The position numbers and the translations under genes are program-made. DNA of 20,235 nt from a virus, in IMG/VR virus record IMGVR_UViG_3300021197_001597, positions 1 through 20,235 of that record; one strand, 5' to 3'. This document shows, one piece after another, positions 1 through 8,189 of this stretch. Under the pieces are notes generated by a model, which did not search any database, was not told where the DNA came from, and saw only the letters and a list, made by a program, of their open reading frames with translations. The stretch's first letter is position 1. Each line of letters starts with the position of its first letter.

Positions 1-2544
1 TTTAATAATATTACAGTTTTTGAAATTTTTAGAAATTATACCTCTAGATTAAATCCAGCTAAAATTTACCGCGAAACAAGCAATTTTAAAAAAATTATAT
101 CAAGCCCGTCCCAGAAAAACATATTGTATGTATCTACAAACAAGTCTGTTATTAAGCTTTATAAAACAAATTTAACAATCCCAATATCTTTTTATAATAC
201 TAGTGTATTTAATTTAAATGCAAATTATGAGTTTATAGATAGTTTAGATGTAGACTCAATTAGCGGTGTAGATAATTTAGTTTTATTCTCGCATTTAAGT
301 TCTGGAGAGACAAAATATAGTTTATTTAAAGATAAAAACGAAACCAATAAACTATATCATGAGAATTTTTATACTAACTATTTCTCATTATCTGATATTA
401 CTGTAAAATCTCAAGAGCTTGTAAATGCAATTTCATTTAATAAAACTACAGAGAAAATACTATACAATCATAGCTCCTTTTTTGAGAATATAAACAAAAA
501 GATATATTCATATTATACCGATACCCGAGTTCCTGAAATATGTACAGTAGTAGAAGCTACTTATAGTGTTCCATCGAATTTTAGTGTTACATCAGACTTT
601 TATATAGGAGTTAACGAGCCTTTATTGACAGATGTTATTAATAGGCCTATATCTAAATTATATTACCAGCAAGAAGCTTTATTTAATATTCTTAAAGAAG
701 ACTTTTTAAATACAAACCCACCAGCTAATATACCTGAGGTTTTACCATCTTCTGTTGATATAGAAGATCTTCCTGTAATTAGGTTTGATGCATCAACACC
801 AGATGCTTCAAAACCTGCAGGTGATTTTGTGAGTTATAGTGTAACGAGAAATAAAGCAGATAGTGAATCTAAATTTAAAATATATACAACAGCAGGTACT
901 GGGACTTTAACTAGTGATTATAGTCATATATCTACAGATGATTCTCCTATATATACTTTCAAATATGGAGAATCTAGTGTTGATATTAATATAGGTACAG
1001 CGCATTTTTATGGTGGTTCAAGTAAAAGTTTTACTACATCTTTATATGCTCCTTCTGGTGGTGTTATTTTACAGACTGAAGCTGAGAGAGTTACAACAAT
1101 TAACGGTTCTGGTAATTTATATACAGTTAGTTTATCTACTTTTAATGAATCCCCTGTTACAGTAGAAAATGGATCACCTGCAAGATTTGCAGTAATTAGA
1201 ACTAGCAGCGATGGTACATATACACAAGATACAAGTGTAAATATATTTACTTCTCATATTAGTACATCTGATGATGATATAGTTACAATATCAACAGATG
1301 GTACATACAAGGGTAGTCTAGACGATTTTGGTAACTTTCCAGGTTTTGCGCCTGAAAATAATTATCAGGTATTTGCAAATACGTTATCAGGGGGAACAGT
1401 AGTATTTACTGAAAACGTAAGCGCAGTTTTCTTTGATGTCAGTGCTAAAGCAGATACACTTTCAGAACTACCAGAAACATTTACTGTAAATATTAGTAAT
1501 CCAAGTCAGGGTTCTGTTATAAGTACGATCAGTCCAATAGGTAGGGTTAATGAGGAATTAAAATCTGTGAGCCTTACAGTAGACCCAACTTACCCTACAA
1601 ATTATAACTCCACTGGTAAATTAAGCGGTGTTAATATTTGGTATTTATTATCTGCTGATACTACATATAAGACTTACAGTGCTCAAAAGGCGGTTGATGT
1701 AAATCTAACGATAACATCTCCGCTTACCGTTTATAGTCCTAGCGCTGATCGAGGAGCAATTTACTTTGACGCTAAAGATACTGCGAATCCTTTAAGATTA
1801 GGTAGTAAGTTAACTGTTAACATACCCGAGACTAGTTTAGTTATAGGCAAAGGCGGAGCAGGTGGAACCGGTCTTATATGGTTATCCGGACAAGGTTTTG
1901 ATGAAGATACAGCGACTTCTCTGGTAAGTACAGTTAATGACTTAGAAGATAGTATTTATAGTCATTCAGGTGAAGATGGAGGACCGGTAATATCGTTAAG
2001 TGGTTTTGATTTACTAACTATTAATAACTCTGGGTCTGCAATTGGGGGCGCTGGTGGAGGGGGCGCTGGGTTCCTTGCTGTTAGTGCAAACCCGATGCCT
2101 GAAGTTAGCGCGCTGAGTGCTTCATCAGGTGGAGGTGGTGGTGCTGGTATTAGTCCAAATGGTTTTGGTATAGGTGGAATAAAACACCCAGGTGGTACAT
2201 TTGGCGCTTTAACAGTAGCTGCGGCGGGTTTTGTAAATAATGGTTGCGATGGAACTCAATCAGCTGGAGGAGTAGGAGGAATTACGTCTGGTACTATTGA
2301 TATTTATAATACTAATAATTTTAATGTTATGGATGGTGCCAATGGAGGTAATATAGGTTACAGTGGGGTAGGTGGGGATCAACCTGATGATGATACGGGC
2401 TATCCTACTTGTTATGATACAGTAGCAGATGATGTAACAAGGTTTAATGGTGGAGCTGTTGGTAATATAGTTCAACCCGGTGTTGACTGGCATACAAAAA
2501 CTCAAGATACAACAACTGGAACATTTTCCGGATTTGATATATAA
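1..2544 (+). CDS. Phage adhesin/tail-fibre-like protein with Calx-beta-like and glycine-rich domains (5' truncated)
   Basis: The reading frame is open from the first base, so the true start lies outside the window; the TTG at 124 is only the first start-like codon after the edge. About 847 codons are visible. A mixed N-terminal part is followed by two tandem beta-rich modules resembling Calx-beta repeats: one around 750-1110 (SVTR, then a TSDY turn) and one around 1150-1550, with the typical PETFTVNISNPSQG ending at about 1470-1515. From about 1840 the protein becomes glycine-rich (GKGGAGGTG near 1850, GGAGGGGAG near 2045, GGGGGAG near 2130), as in polyglycine-type receptor-binding tips such as T4-family gp38. 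Calx-beta modules and Gly-rich tips are known in phage adhesins, so a role in host-surface binding is inferred. A general virion or baseplate protein is the alternative. No chaperone (S74-type) domain is seen at the C-terminus. Confidence 0.6.
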   Translation, partial: FNNITVFEIFRNYTSRLNPAKIYRETSNFKKIISSPSQKNILYVSTNKSVIKLYKTNLTIPISFYNTSVFNLNANYEFIDSLDVDSISGVDNLVLFSHLSSGETKYSLFKDKNETNKLYHENFYTNYFSLSDITVKSQELVNAISFNKTTEKILYNHSSFFENINKKIYSYYTDTRVPEICTVVEATYSVPSNFSVTSDFYIGVNEPLLTDVINRPISKLYYQQEALFNILKEDFLNTNPPANIPEVLPSSVDIEDLPVIRFDASTPDASKPAGDFVSYSVTRNKADSESKFKIYTTAGTGTLTSDYSHISTDDSPIYTFKYGESSVDINIGTAHFYGGSSKSFTTSLYAPSGGVILQTEAERVTTINGSGNLYTVSLSTFNESPVTVENGSPARFAVIRTSSDGTYTQDTSVNIFTSHISTSDDDIVTISTDGTYKGSLDDFGNFPGFAPENNYQVFANTLSGGTVVFTENVSAVFFDVSAKADTLSELPETFTVNISNPSQGSVISTISPIGRVNEELKSVSLTVDPTYPTNYNSTGKLSGVNIWYLLSADTTYKTYSAQKAVDVNLTITSPLTVYSPSADRGAIYFDAKDTANPLRLGSKLTVNIPETSLVIGKGGAGGTGLIWLSGQGFDEDTATSLVSTVNDLEDSIYSHSGEDGGPVISLSGFDLLTINNSGSAIGGAGGGGAGFLAVSANPMPEVSALSASSGGGGGAGISPNGFGIGGIKHPGGTFGALTVAAAGFVNNGCDGTQSAGGVGGITSGTIDIYNTNNFNVMDGANGGNIGYSGVGGDQPDDDTGYPTCYDTVADDVTRFNGGAVGNIVQPGVDWHTKTQDTTTGTFSGFDI

Positions 2545-2565
2545 TTATAAGTAATTGTAATACAA

Positions 2566-4932
2566 ATGAAGTTTAGTAAAAATGCTCAGGGTGCATTAGC
2601 TATAGCAAAAAAATACGCAGTTGACTTCAATAGTAAAAATGTAGGGACCGAGCACTTACTAATTGGACTCCTCAGCTGCGAAGATAAAACTTTAGTCGAT
2701 ACATTCAAAAAGTTAGACGTTGAACCTACTGTACTAGTAGAGGTAGTCGCATCTATTTTGAGTATTGATAATATTAATAAGAATAACCACAAACTATCTC
2801 CTGTGGTTAATTATACTCCTCGTGTAATAAAAATTATTGAATTCGCTAAAGGTATAGCTCAGAAACTTAGTAAAAATAATGTTGATGTTATACATTTATT
2901 TTTAAGTTTACTTTATGAAAATGACGGGGTCGCTGTTTCAATTCTCTTAGAGTATGGATTAGACTTTGTAACAGTCAAGAATGTCATGAAAAAGGAATTT
3001 GGAGAAGAGATAGACTCTAATCCCGATTTCGGGGACATACCAGAAGATATACAACAATACTTCAATAACATATCTAATCTTATAGAAAAAAATAAATTAG
3101 ATATACCTATAAATAGGAACGCTGACTATAATAAGTTCTTCATCACGTTAAGCAAAAAGCATAATACTAATATTATAGTTACAGGTGAACCAGGAGTGGG
3201 TAAGAGGAGCGTAGTGTATGAACTCGCAAGACGTATATATAAAAATCAAGCACCAGAAAATCTTTGTAATAAAGTTATACTAGAAATAAAATTAAAGAGT
3301 TTAATAGGTGGTACAAAATATAGAGGTGACTTTGAGTCAAGAATGGAGTCTATACATAACTTCTTAAAGAATAATACTAATGTTATTGTTGTCATTCCTG
3401 ATATTACTCTTATTGCTCGTATAGAAGGTACTAGTAATGTTGAAGAATACTTTAGTGAATTGTTTGATTTAGATGATATTAATTTTATAGGTATAGCTGA
3501 CTCTGATAATTATAGAAAATATTTAGAAGACAATAGTTATATTGTAAGTAATTTCGAAGTTATTAATATAAAGCCAACTAATAAAGAGGAAACTTTTGAT
3601 ATTGTCTCTAATAATATATATAGATATGAAAAATTTCATGAAATAAAATATAGACTTGATGTAATTAAGTATGCAATTGACTTGAGTACTAGATATTTAA
3701 CCGACCACTCTCAACCAACAGCATCTATAAATTTACTTGATGAGTGTGGGTCTTACCTACGGATAAAAAATAAAAATATAGATCAACAAGCTATTGAACT
3801 TGAAATTCGTAGAGATGATTTAGAAGATAGAAAGATTGAATTAGTTAAAGAGCATAAATTTGATGCAGCTATCAAAATTAAAAACGAACAAGAAATAATA
3901 GAATCAAAAATTTCAGACAAACCAAAAAAAACTAGTAGAAAAAAGAATACAGTAGACCTACAATTGCTTAAGGAGATAGTGTTTCATAAAACAGGTATAC
4001 CAGTAAGTGAGATTAACGGTGCATTACCTAACCTAGAAGATGCTATTAATAATATTAAAGGTAGTTATGTATCTCAGGTACAAGCTGTTGATACTATCTT
4101 TGAACACTTCAAGAGAGTTAAAACTGGATTACAGGACCCTAGTAAGCCATTAGGTAGTTTTTTATTCTTAGGACCTACTGGAGTAGGTAAGACGTATTTA
4201 TGCGAACTTATAAGCGAGCAATTCTTTCATCACAGAAATGCTTTTCTGAAGGTAGATATGTCGGAGTTTATGGATAAGCATTCTGTCAGTAAGCTTATAG
4301 GTTCACCTCCAGGATATGTAGGTTATAAAGATAAGTGTTTGTTGGGAGACTTCGTAAAAAATAATCCCTATAGTTTAATATTATTTGATGAGATTGAAAA
4401 GGCTCATCCAGATGTAGTTAATATATTTCTACAGATTCTAGATAAAGGAGATTTAACTGATAGTACTGGTAGAAAAATTAATTTTAAAAACACTATTATT
4501 GTATTCACTAGTAACATAGGTGCTGATTTGTTTGAAACAAAGACAATAGGTTTTACTCAAAGTGCTATGTCTACTACAGATCTAGAAAACAAACTACAAG
4601 GTTTCTTCAAACCAGAGTTTTTAAATCGTTTAGATGAGATTATAACATTTGATCATCTAGAGAATGAAGACATTCTAAATCTCGTATATATTTTAATTAA
4701 AAAATTCGTTGCAAAGTTAAAGAAAATTCATAAAATTAAATTTATAATAACTGATGAAGCTACAGACTACATCGCGAATCATGGATATTCAAGAAAATAC
4801 GGAGCTAGATTCCTCAAAAGATATATCCAAAAACATATTGAATGTATGGTAGCAACATTAATTATTGCAAATAAAGAAAAATTACAAAAAGTAACTTGCA
4901 AATTAGAAAATAATGAGCTAATTATTGAATGA
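2566..4932 (+). CDS. ClpC/ClpA-type AAA+ unfoldase with degenerate D1 ATPase
   Basis: This 788-residue protein has the full Clp Hsp100 layout. Two Clp-N repeats occupy about residues 1-145 (NVGTEHLLIGLL in the first). D1 follows (about 160-400), then a short UVR-like middle domain (about 405-450, ClpC type) and D2 (about 470-788). D2 is intact: Walker A GPTGVGKT 536-543, pore loop GYVG 583-586, Walker B LILFDE 604-609, sensor-1 Asn 650, Arg finger 688 in EFLNR, and GAR 746-748. An IGF tripeptide at 661-663 sits where ClpP-binding loops lie in ClpA/ClpC. D1 keeps the KYRG pore loop (251-254), but Walker A ends GKR instead of GKT, Walker B reads VVIPD instead of hhhDE, and the Arg-finger RR is SN (328-329). 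Inferred role: protein unfolding powered by D2, perhaps feeding host ClpP, since no protease gene is visible here. No convincing ribosome-binding site precedes the ATG. Confidence 0.92.
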   Translation: MKFSKNAQGALAIAKKYAVDFNSKNVGTEHLLIGLLSCEDKTLVDTFKKLDVEPTVLVEVVASILSIDNINKNNHKLSPVVNYTPRVIKIIEFAKGIAQKLSKNNVDVIHLFLSLLYENDGVAVSILLEYGLDFVTVKNVMKKEFGEEIDSNPDFGDIPEDIQQYFNNISNLIEKNKLDIPINRNADYNKFFITLSKKHNTNIIVTGEPGVGKRSVVYELARRIYKNQAPENLCNKVILEIKLKSLIGGTKYRGDFESRMESIHNFLKNNTNVIVVIPDITLIARIEGTSNVEEYFSELFDLDDINFIGIADSDNYRKYLEDNSYIVSNFEVINIKPTNKEETFDIVSNNIYRYEKFHEIKYRLDVIKYAIDLSTRYLTDHSQPTASINLLDECGSYLRIKNKNIDQQAIELEIRRDDLEDRKIELVKEHKFDAAIKIKNEQEIIESKISDKPKKTSRKKNTVDLQLLKEIVFHKTGIPVSEINGALPNLEDAINNIKGSYVSQVQAVDTIFEHFKRVKTGLQDPSKPLGSFLFLGPTGVGKTYLCELISEQFFHHRNAFLKVDMSEFMDKHSVSKLIGSPPGYVGYKDKCLLGDFVKNNPYSLILFDEIEKAHPDVVNIFLQILDKGDLTDSTGRKINFKNTIIVFTSNIGADLFETKTIGFTQSAMSTTDLENKLQGFFKPEFLNRLDEIITFDHLENEDILNLVYILIKKFVAKLKKIHKIKFIITDEATDYIANHGYSRKYGARFLKRYIQKHIECMVATLIIANKEKLQKVTCKLENNELIIE

Positions 4933-4933
4933 T

Positions 4934-5131
4934 ATGAAAACATATAATATCTTAATCAAAGATGTGTACACTGATGATAAACGTTCAGAGACTATCGAAT
5001 GTCCAGATGCAACAGACATTAGAGATATTCACAAACAAGCAATGAAGAGTATTAAGGTCGCTGAGGATATAGAATGTATTAAAACAAGCGAAAATATGGT
5101 TTATAGTATTGATAAAGGATTCTTAGCATGA
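4934..5131 (+). CDS. Small protein of unknown function
   Basis: This encodes 65 residues starting MKTYNILIKDV. I chose the ATG one base after the clp stop codon. A TTG three codons upstream would overlap clp, but the ATG is better placed. The protein is a soluble mix of acidic and basic residues with alternating strand-like and helix-like stretches, and no recognisable motif or membrane segment. It is almost certainly co-transcribed with the unfoldase gene, and its 3' end overlaps the next gene by ATGA, suggesting translational coupling. A role as partner or adaptor of the unfoldase is possible from position only. Confidence 0.65.
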   Translation: MKTYNILIKDVYTDDKRSETIECPDATDIRDIHKQAMKSIKVAEDIECIKTSENMVYSIDKGFLA

Positions 5132-5349
5132 GTAAGAAGGATTGGAAATTAACTCTCTTAGAAGGAGCTGGTTCTTATTTTAATTACAAAAAGACAAAAG
5201 CAGAGACTAACCTCAGTAACTATCTCGAGAATCCTGCAGCCATTGGAGAGCATGGGGATGTCGTCGAGGAGTGTGTAAAACTTATAGAGTATATAGAACA
5301 CGCTAATGGGTGCATAGAGATAGTAGAAGAGATTAAGCAAAAAGAGTAA
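5128..5349 (+). CDS. Small protein of unknown function
   Basis: This encodes 73 residues and starts at an ATG overlapping the previous stop (ATGA at 5128-5131). A weak purine stretch, AAAGGA, lies upstream. The sequence has a central NPAAIGEHGD segment followed by an amphipathic acidic helix rich in Glu (VVEECVKLIEYIEHA). The spacing suggests a small helical protein; no catalytic motif, signal peptide or membrane segment is seen. It is the last gene of the clp unit: an AT-rich hairpin and a late promoter follow it. I do not recognise a named family. Confidence 0.65.
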   Translation: MSKKDWKLTLLEGAGSYFNYKKTKAETNLSNYLENPAAIGEHGDVVEECVKLIEYIEHANGCIEIVEEIKQKE

Positions 5350-5384
5350 TACAACCAGAAAATATTTCTAATATTTAATATTAC

Positions 5385-5407
5385 AATAAGATCTTTTTGT
5401 TCTTATT
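5385..5407 (+). terminator. Possible weak AT-rich hairpin terminator
   Basis: A 7-bp inverted repeat (AATAAGA / TCTTATT) flanks a 9-base T-rich loop, in the 88-base gap between the clp unit and the holin-like gene. The stem is AT-rich and not followed by a clean U-tract, so it may be incidental in such AT-rich DNA. Confidence 0.3.
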
Positions 5408-5424
5408 ATTTTACATATATTATT

Positions 5425-5432
5425 GATAAATA
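5425..5432 (+). promoter_or_regulatory. T4-type late promoter octamer (GATAAATA)
   Basis: GATAAATA matches the T4 late consensus TATAAATA at seven of eight positions. It is followed by ATTAT and then the ATG of the holin-like gene at 5438. With T4 geometry (octamer at about -13 to -6) transcription would start at the A of the ATG. Confidence 0.7.
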
Positions 5433-5437
5433 ATTAT

Positions 5438-5863
5438 ATGATACCTACTGAAATTCTTACCTTATTCGGTGGATCCATAACAGGATTTATATTTAAATTC
5501 ATGGCTCAGCGATCTCAAGACAATCAAAAGAAGTTTGAGATGCTAATGGAGCGTAATAAATTTGCCGAGGACACCCGAAATGCAGCAGCTCAAAGAGCTA
5601 CTGGTTCAGCAGGCTCGTGGGTTAGACGTTTTATAGTTATAAGCATTATGTTTGGAGTTATACTAGCTCCCTTCATGGCTACATTATTATCTATACCAGT
5701 AGTATTAGAAGTAGACCAAACTAAACCTATTTTATTTGGGTTATTTGGTAGTAGAACAGAAAAGATCTTCGTAGAATCATTAGGGTATGTACTTATTCCG
5801 GAAATAAGACAAGCTCTGACCGCAATAATAGGATTTTATTTCGGTCAATCTACAGTAAAATAG
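5438..5863 (+). CDS. Holin-like three-helix membrane protein
   Basis: The ATG at 5438 gives 141 residues. A TTG 15 bases upstream is in frame but lies inside the late promoter, so it is not the start. Three hydrophobic segments are visible: about 5-22 (ILTLFGGSITGFIF), about 64-88 (RRFIVISIMFGVILAPF) and about 112-137 (LTAIIGFYFGQ at the end). A charged amphipathic helix (about 24-52, rich in Lys, Glu and Arg) lies between the first two. The layout resembles the three-TM holins of gene transfer agents and marine phages. Such proteins perforate the inner membrane so endolysin can reach the wall. Expression from a late promoter fits a lysis role, but no endolysin gene is adjacent. Another membrane or virion-associated protein is the alternative. 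Confidence 0.5.
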   Translation: MIPTEILTLFGGSITGFIFKFMAQRSQDNQKKFEMLMERNKFAEDTRNAAAQRATGSAGSWVRRFIVISIMFGVILAPFMATLLSIPVVLEVDQTKPILFGLFGSRTEKIFVESLGYVLIPEIRQALTAIIGFYFGQSTVK

Positions 5864-5904
5864 TGGAACCATTATGTATATCAAATAAAATATAGAACGT
5901 ATAT

Positions 5905-8151
5905 ATGAAAGTAAAGAAGAGGGATGGAGGACTCGAGGACTTTAATATCGAGAAGATACATGATGTATTATTCTGGGCGACAAAAGACATTAAAGGGGTT
6001 AACGTTAGTGATATCGAAATAAACACACAGCTTCAATTACATGATGGTATAGAATCAACTAAAATACATGAGGTTTTAATTTATGCAGCTGCAGATTTAA
6101 TAAGTGACACAACACCTAATTATCAGCATGTAGCAGCTAACTTGTTAAATTACTTTCTACGTAAGCAAGTTTTCGGGGTATCAGATAATATGCCTTCGTT
6201 GCTTAGTGTTATTAAGAAGAATATTGATTATGGAGTTTACGACACAGAGATCCTAGAGTTATACTCAGAGGATGAAATTGAGCAACTAGAGAGGGTCATC
6301 CGTCATAATAGAGATTATTTATTTGTATATGCAGGCCTTCAGCAGCTAGTAGATAAGTATCTACTTAAAGACCGAACTACTAGTAAAATTTACGAGACTC
6401 CTCAATACATGTATATGCTCATAGCTATGATTCTTAATAGTAATGAGACAGAAAATAGACTCAAAGCTGTAAAGAGTTTTTATAATGATATAAGTTCCTT
6501 TGAAATTTCGTTACCTACCCCTATCATGTGCGGGGTTAGGACTCCATCCCGCCAATATAGTTCTTGTACGTTGATTGATGTAGGGGATAGTCTCCCATCT
6601 ATATTTCATTCGAACACTGCTGTAGGTTATTATACAGCTAATAGAGCAGGTATTGGTTTAAACTTCGGACGTGTCCGAGGGGTAGGTTCGAAAATAAGAA
6701 ATGGTGAAGTTGTTCATACTGGAGTTATTCCTTTCCTCAAGATGTTTGAGAGTACTACTAAGTGTTGTACTCAAAACGGAGTGAGAGGAGGCTCCAGTAC
6801 AACTCACTTTCCTTTTTGGCATAAAGAGATTGAAGAGATATTAGTATTAAAAAATAATAGAGGTACAGATGATAATAGAGTTCGTAAGATGGATTATTCT
6901 GTTCAGTTTAATCGATTGTTCTATAAGAGGTTTGTACAAGATGAGAAGATAACAGTTTTCTCTCCTCATGAAGTACCAGACTTATATGATGCTTTTTATA
7001 CCGACACTGATGAGTTCATTGCATTATATGAAAAATATGAACGTAGTCGTAGTATATTCAAGAGAGATATACCTGCGCGTAAGCTTTTTATGCACTTCTG
7101 TCAAGAACGTATAGAAACAGGTCGTATGTATGTTATGAATATAGATAATACTAATGAACATAGTTCATTTACAGATCCTATCTATATGTCTAACTTGTGT
7201 CAAGAGATAACTCTACCAACTACTCCTATATCACATATAGATAGTGAAGAAGATGGTGAGATTGCTTTATGTATATTATCAGCTATTAATGTAGGGGCTA
7301 TAAGAAAGTTAAATGATCTTGAGAGTATATCATATAACATCGTTAAGTCTTTAGACTATATTATTGATAATCAATATTACCCCGTTAACGCCTCTAAAAA
7401 GATGCTTAAGAGGAGAAGTATAGGAGTAGGTGTTACAAATCTTGCATACTATTTAGCTAAGAATGGATTTTCATATGAAGATAAGGGAGCTATTAGTTTG
7501 GTTGATGAGTTAGCAGAGAATATACAATACTACTTACTTAAGGCTTCAGTACGTTTAGCTAAAGAGAGAGGTAAGTGTGAATGGTTTGAACATACAAAAT
7601 ATAGTAAAGGTATATTACCTATCGATACATACGCAAAAGAGGTAGATAATATATGTAAACGCAAACTAACTCATAACTGGGATGAGCTTAGAGCTGAGAT
7701 TAAAGAGCATGGTTTAAGAAATAGTACATTGACAGCTTTAATGCCCTGTGAGAGTTCTTCTTTAGTTACCAACTCTACTAATGGTATTGAGCCACCAAGA
7801 AGCTTGGTTACTATTAAGAAGTCTAAACAGGGTTTAATACCTCAAGTAGTGCCTGAGATTGCTAAGCTTAAAAATAAATATACACTTGCTTATGATATGA
7901 AGACTAATATTGGATATATTAATATATGCGCTGTCTTACAGAAATATTTCGATCAAGCAATATCTGCTAATCATTATTATAATTTTGCGAAATATGAAGA
8001 AGGTAATTTGCCTATGTCTGTTGTAGCTAAGGATATTTTATATTCATATAAAGTAGGATTGAAGACTTTATATTACGCTAATACAGACGATGGGAAGACT
8101 GACACTGTAGAAGAAGATAGTGATTGTGCTGGAGGAGCCTGTAAATTATAA
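5905..8151 (+). CDS. nrdA: Class Ia ribonucleoside-diphosphate reductase, alpha subunit
   Basis: This 748-residue protein aligns well over its whole length with E. coli and T4 NrdA. It reduces ribonucleoside diphosphates to deoxy forms for phage DNA synthesis, together with NrdB. An ATP-cone is present at the N-terminus (KRDGGLEDFNIEKIH, about 5-95). Catalytic residues are all visible: Cys221 (redox), Asn430, Cys432 (thiyl radical) and Glu434 in SNLCQE, Cys456 (redox partner), Tyr723-Tyr724 (radical transfer), and the C-terminal Cys741/Cys746 pair that accepts electrons from thioredoxin or glutaredoxin. The gene is uninterrupted, with no intron or intein, unlike some T4-family RNR genes. No good Shine-Dalgarno site precedes the ATG; the upstream stretch TATAGAACGTATAT might carry a -10 element. 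nrdB follows after 38 bases. Confidence 0.98.
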   Translation: MKVKKRDGGLEDFNIEKIHDVLFWATKDIKGVNVSDIEINTQLQLHDGIESTKIHEVLIYAAADLISDTTPNYQHVAANLLNYFLRKQVFGVSDNMPSLLSVIKKNIDYGVYDTEILELYSEDEIEQLERVIRHNRDYLFVYAGLQQLVDKYLLKDRTTSKIYETPQYMYMLIAMILNSNETENRLKAVKSFYNDISSFEISLPTPIMCGVRTPSRQYSSCTLIDVGDSLPSIFHSNTAVGYYTANRAGIGLNFGRVRGVGSKIRNGEVVHTGVIPFLKMFESTTKCCTQNGVRGGSSTTHFPFWHKEIEEILVLKNNRGTDDNRVRKMDYSVQFNRLFYKRFVQDEKITVFSPHEVPDLYDAFYTDTDEFIALYEKYERSRSIFKRDIPARKLFMHFCQERIETGRMYVMNIDNTNEHSSFTDPIYMSNLCQEITLPTTPISHIDSEEDGEIALCILSAINVGAIRKLNDLESISYNIVKSLDYIIDNQYYPVNASKKMLKRRSIGVGVTNLAYYLAKNGFSYEDKGAISLVDELAENIQYYLLKASVRLAKERGKCEWFEHTKYSKGILPIDTYAKEVDNICKRKLTHNWDELRAEIKEHGLRNSTLTALMPCESSSLVTNSTNGIEPPRSLVTIKKSKQGLIPQVVPEIAKLKNKYTLAYDMKTNIGYINICAVLQKYFDQAISANHYYNFAKYEEGNLPMSVVAKDILYSYKVGLKTLYYANTDDGKTDTVEEDSDCAGGACKL

Positions 8152-8152
8152 A

Positions 8153-8182
8153 TTGCACTTACATACTATAGAATATTATAAT
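8153..8182 (+). promoter_or_regulatory. Possible sigma70-type promoter for nrdB
   Basis: TTGCAC (8153-8158) and a perfect TATAAT (8177-8182) are separated by 18 bases in the nrdA-nrdB gap. The -35 match is weak (three of six bases). The expected start, about 7 bases after TATAAT, falls at or next to the nrdB ATG at 8190, so this transcript too may be nearly leaderless. Confidence 0.4.
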
Positions 8183-8189
8183 ACTTGAG

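Noticed and set aside
124-126. TTG as start of the first gene
   Set aside because: The frame is open back to base 1 with no stop, so the gene is truncated by the window edge and the TTG is internal.
2260-2505. Minus-strand open frame inside the adhesin gene
   Set aside because: It is a shadow of the glycine-rich coding region, with low-complexity Ile/Thr/Ser content and no promoter or start signal.
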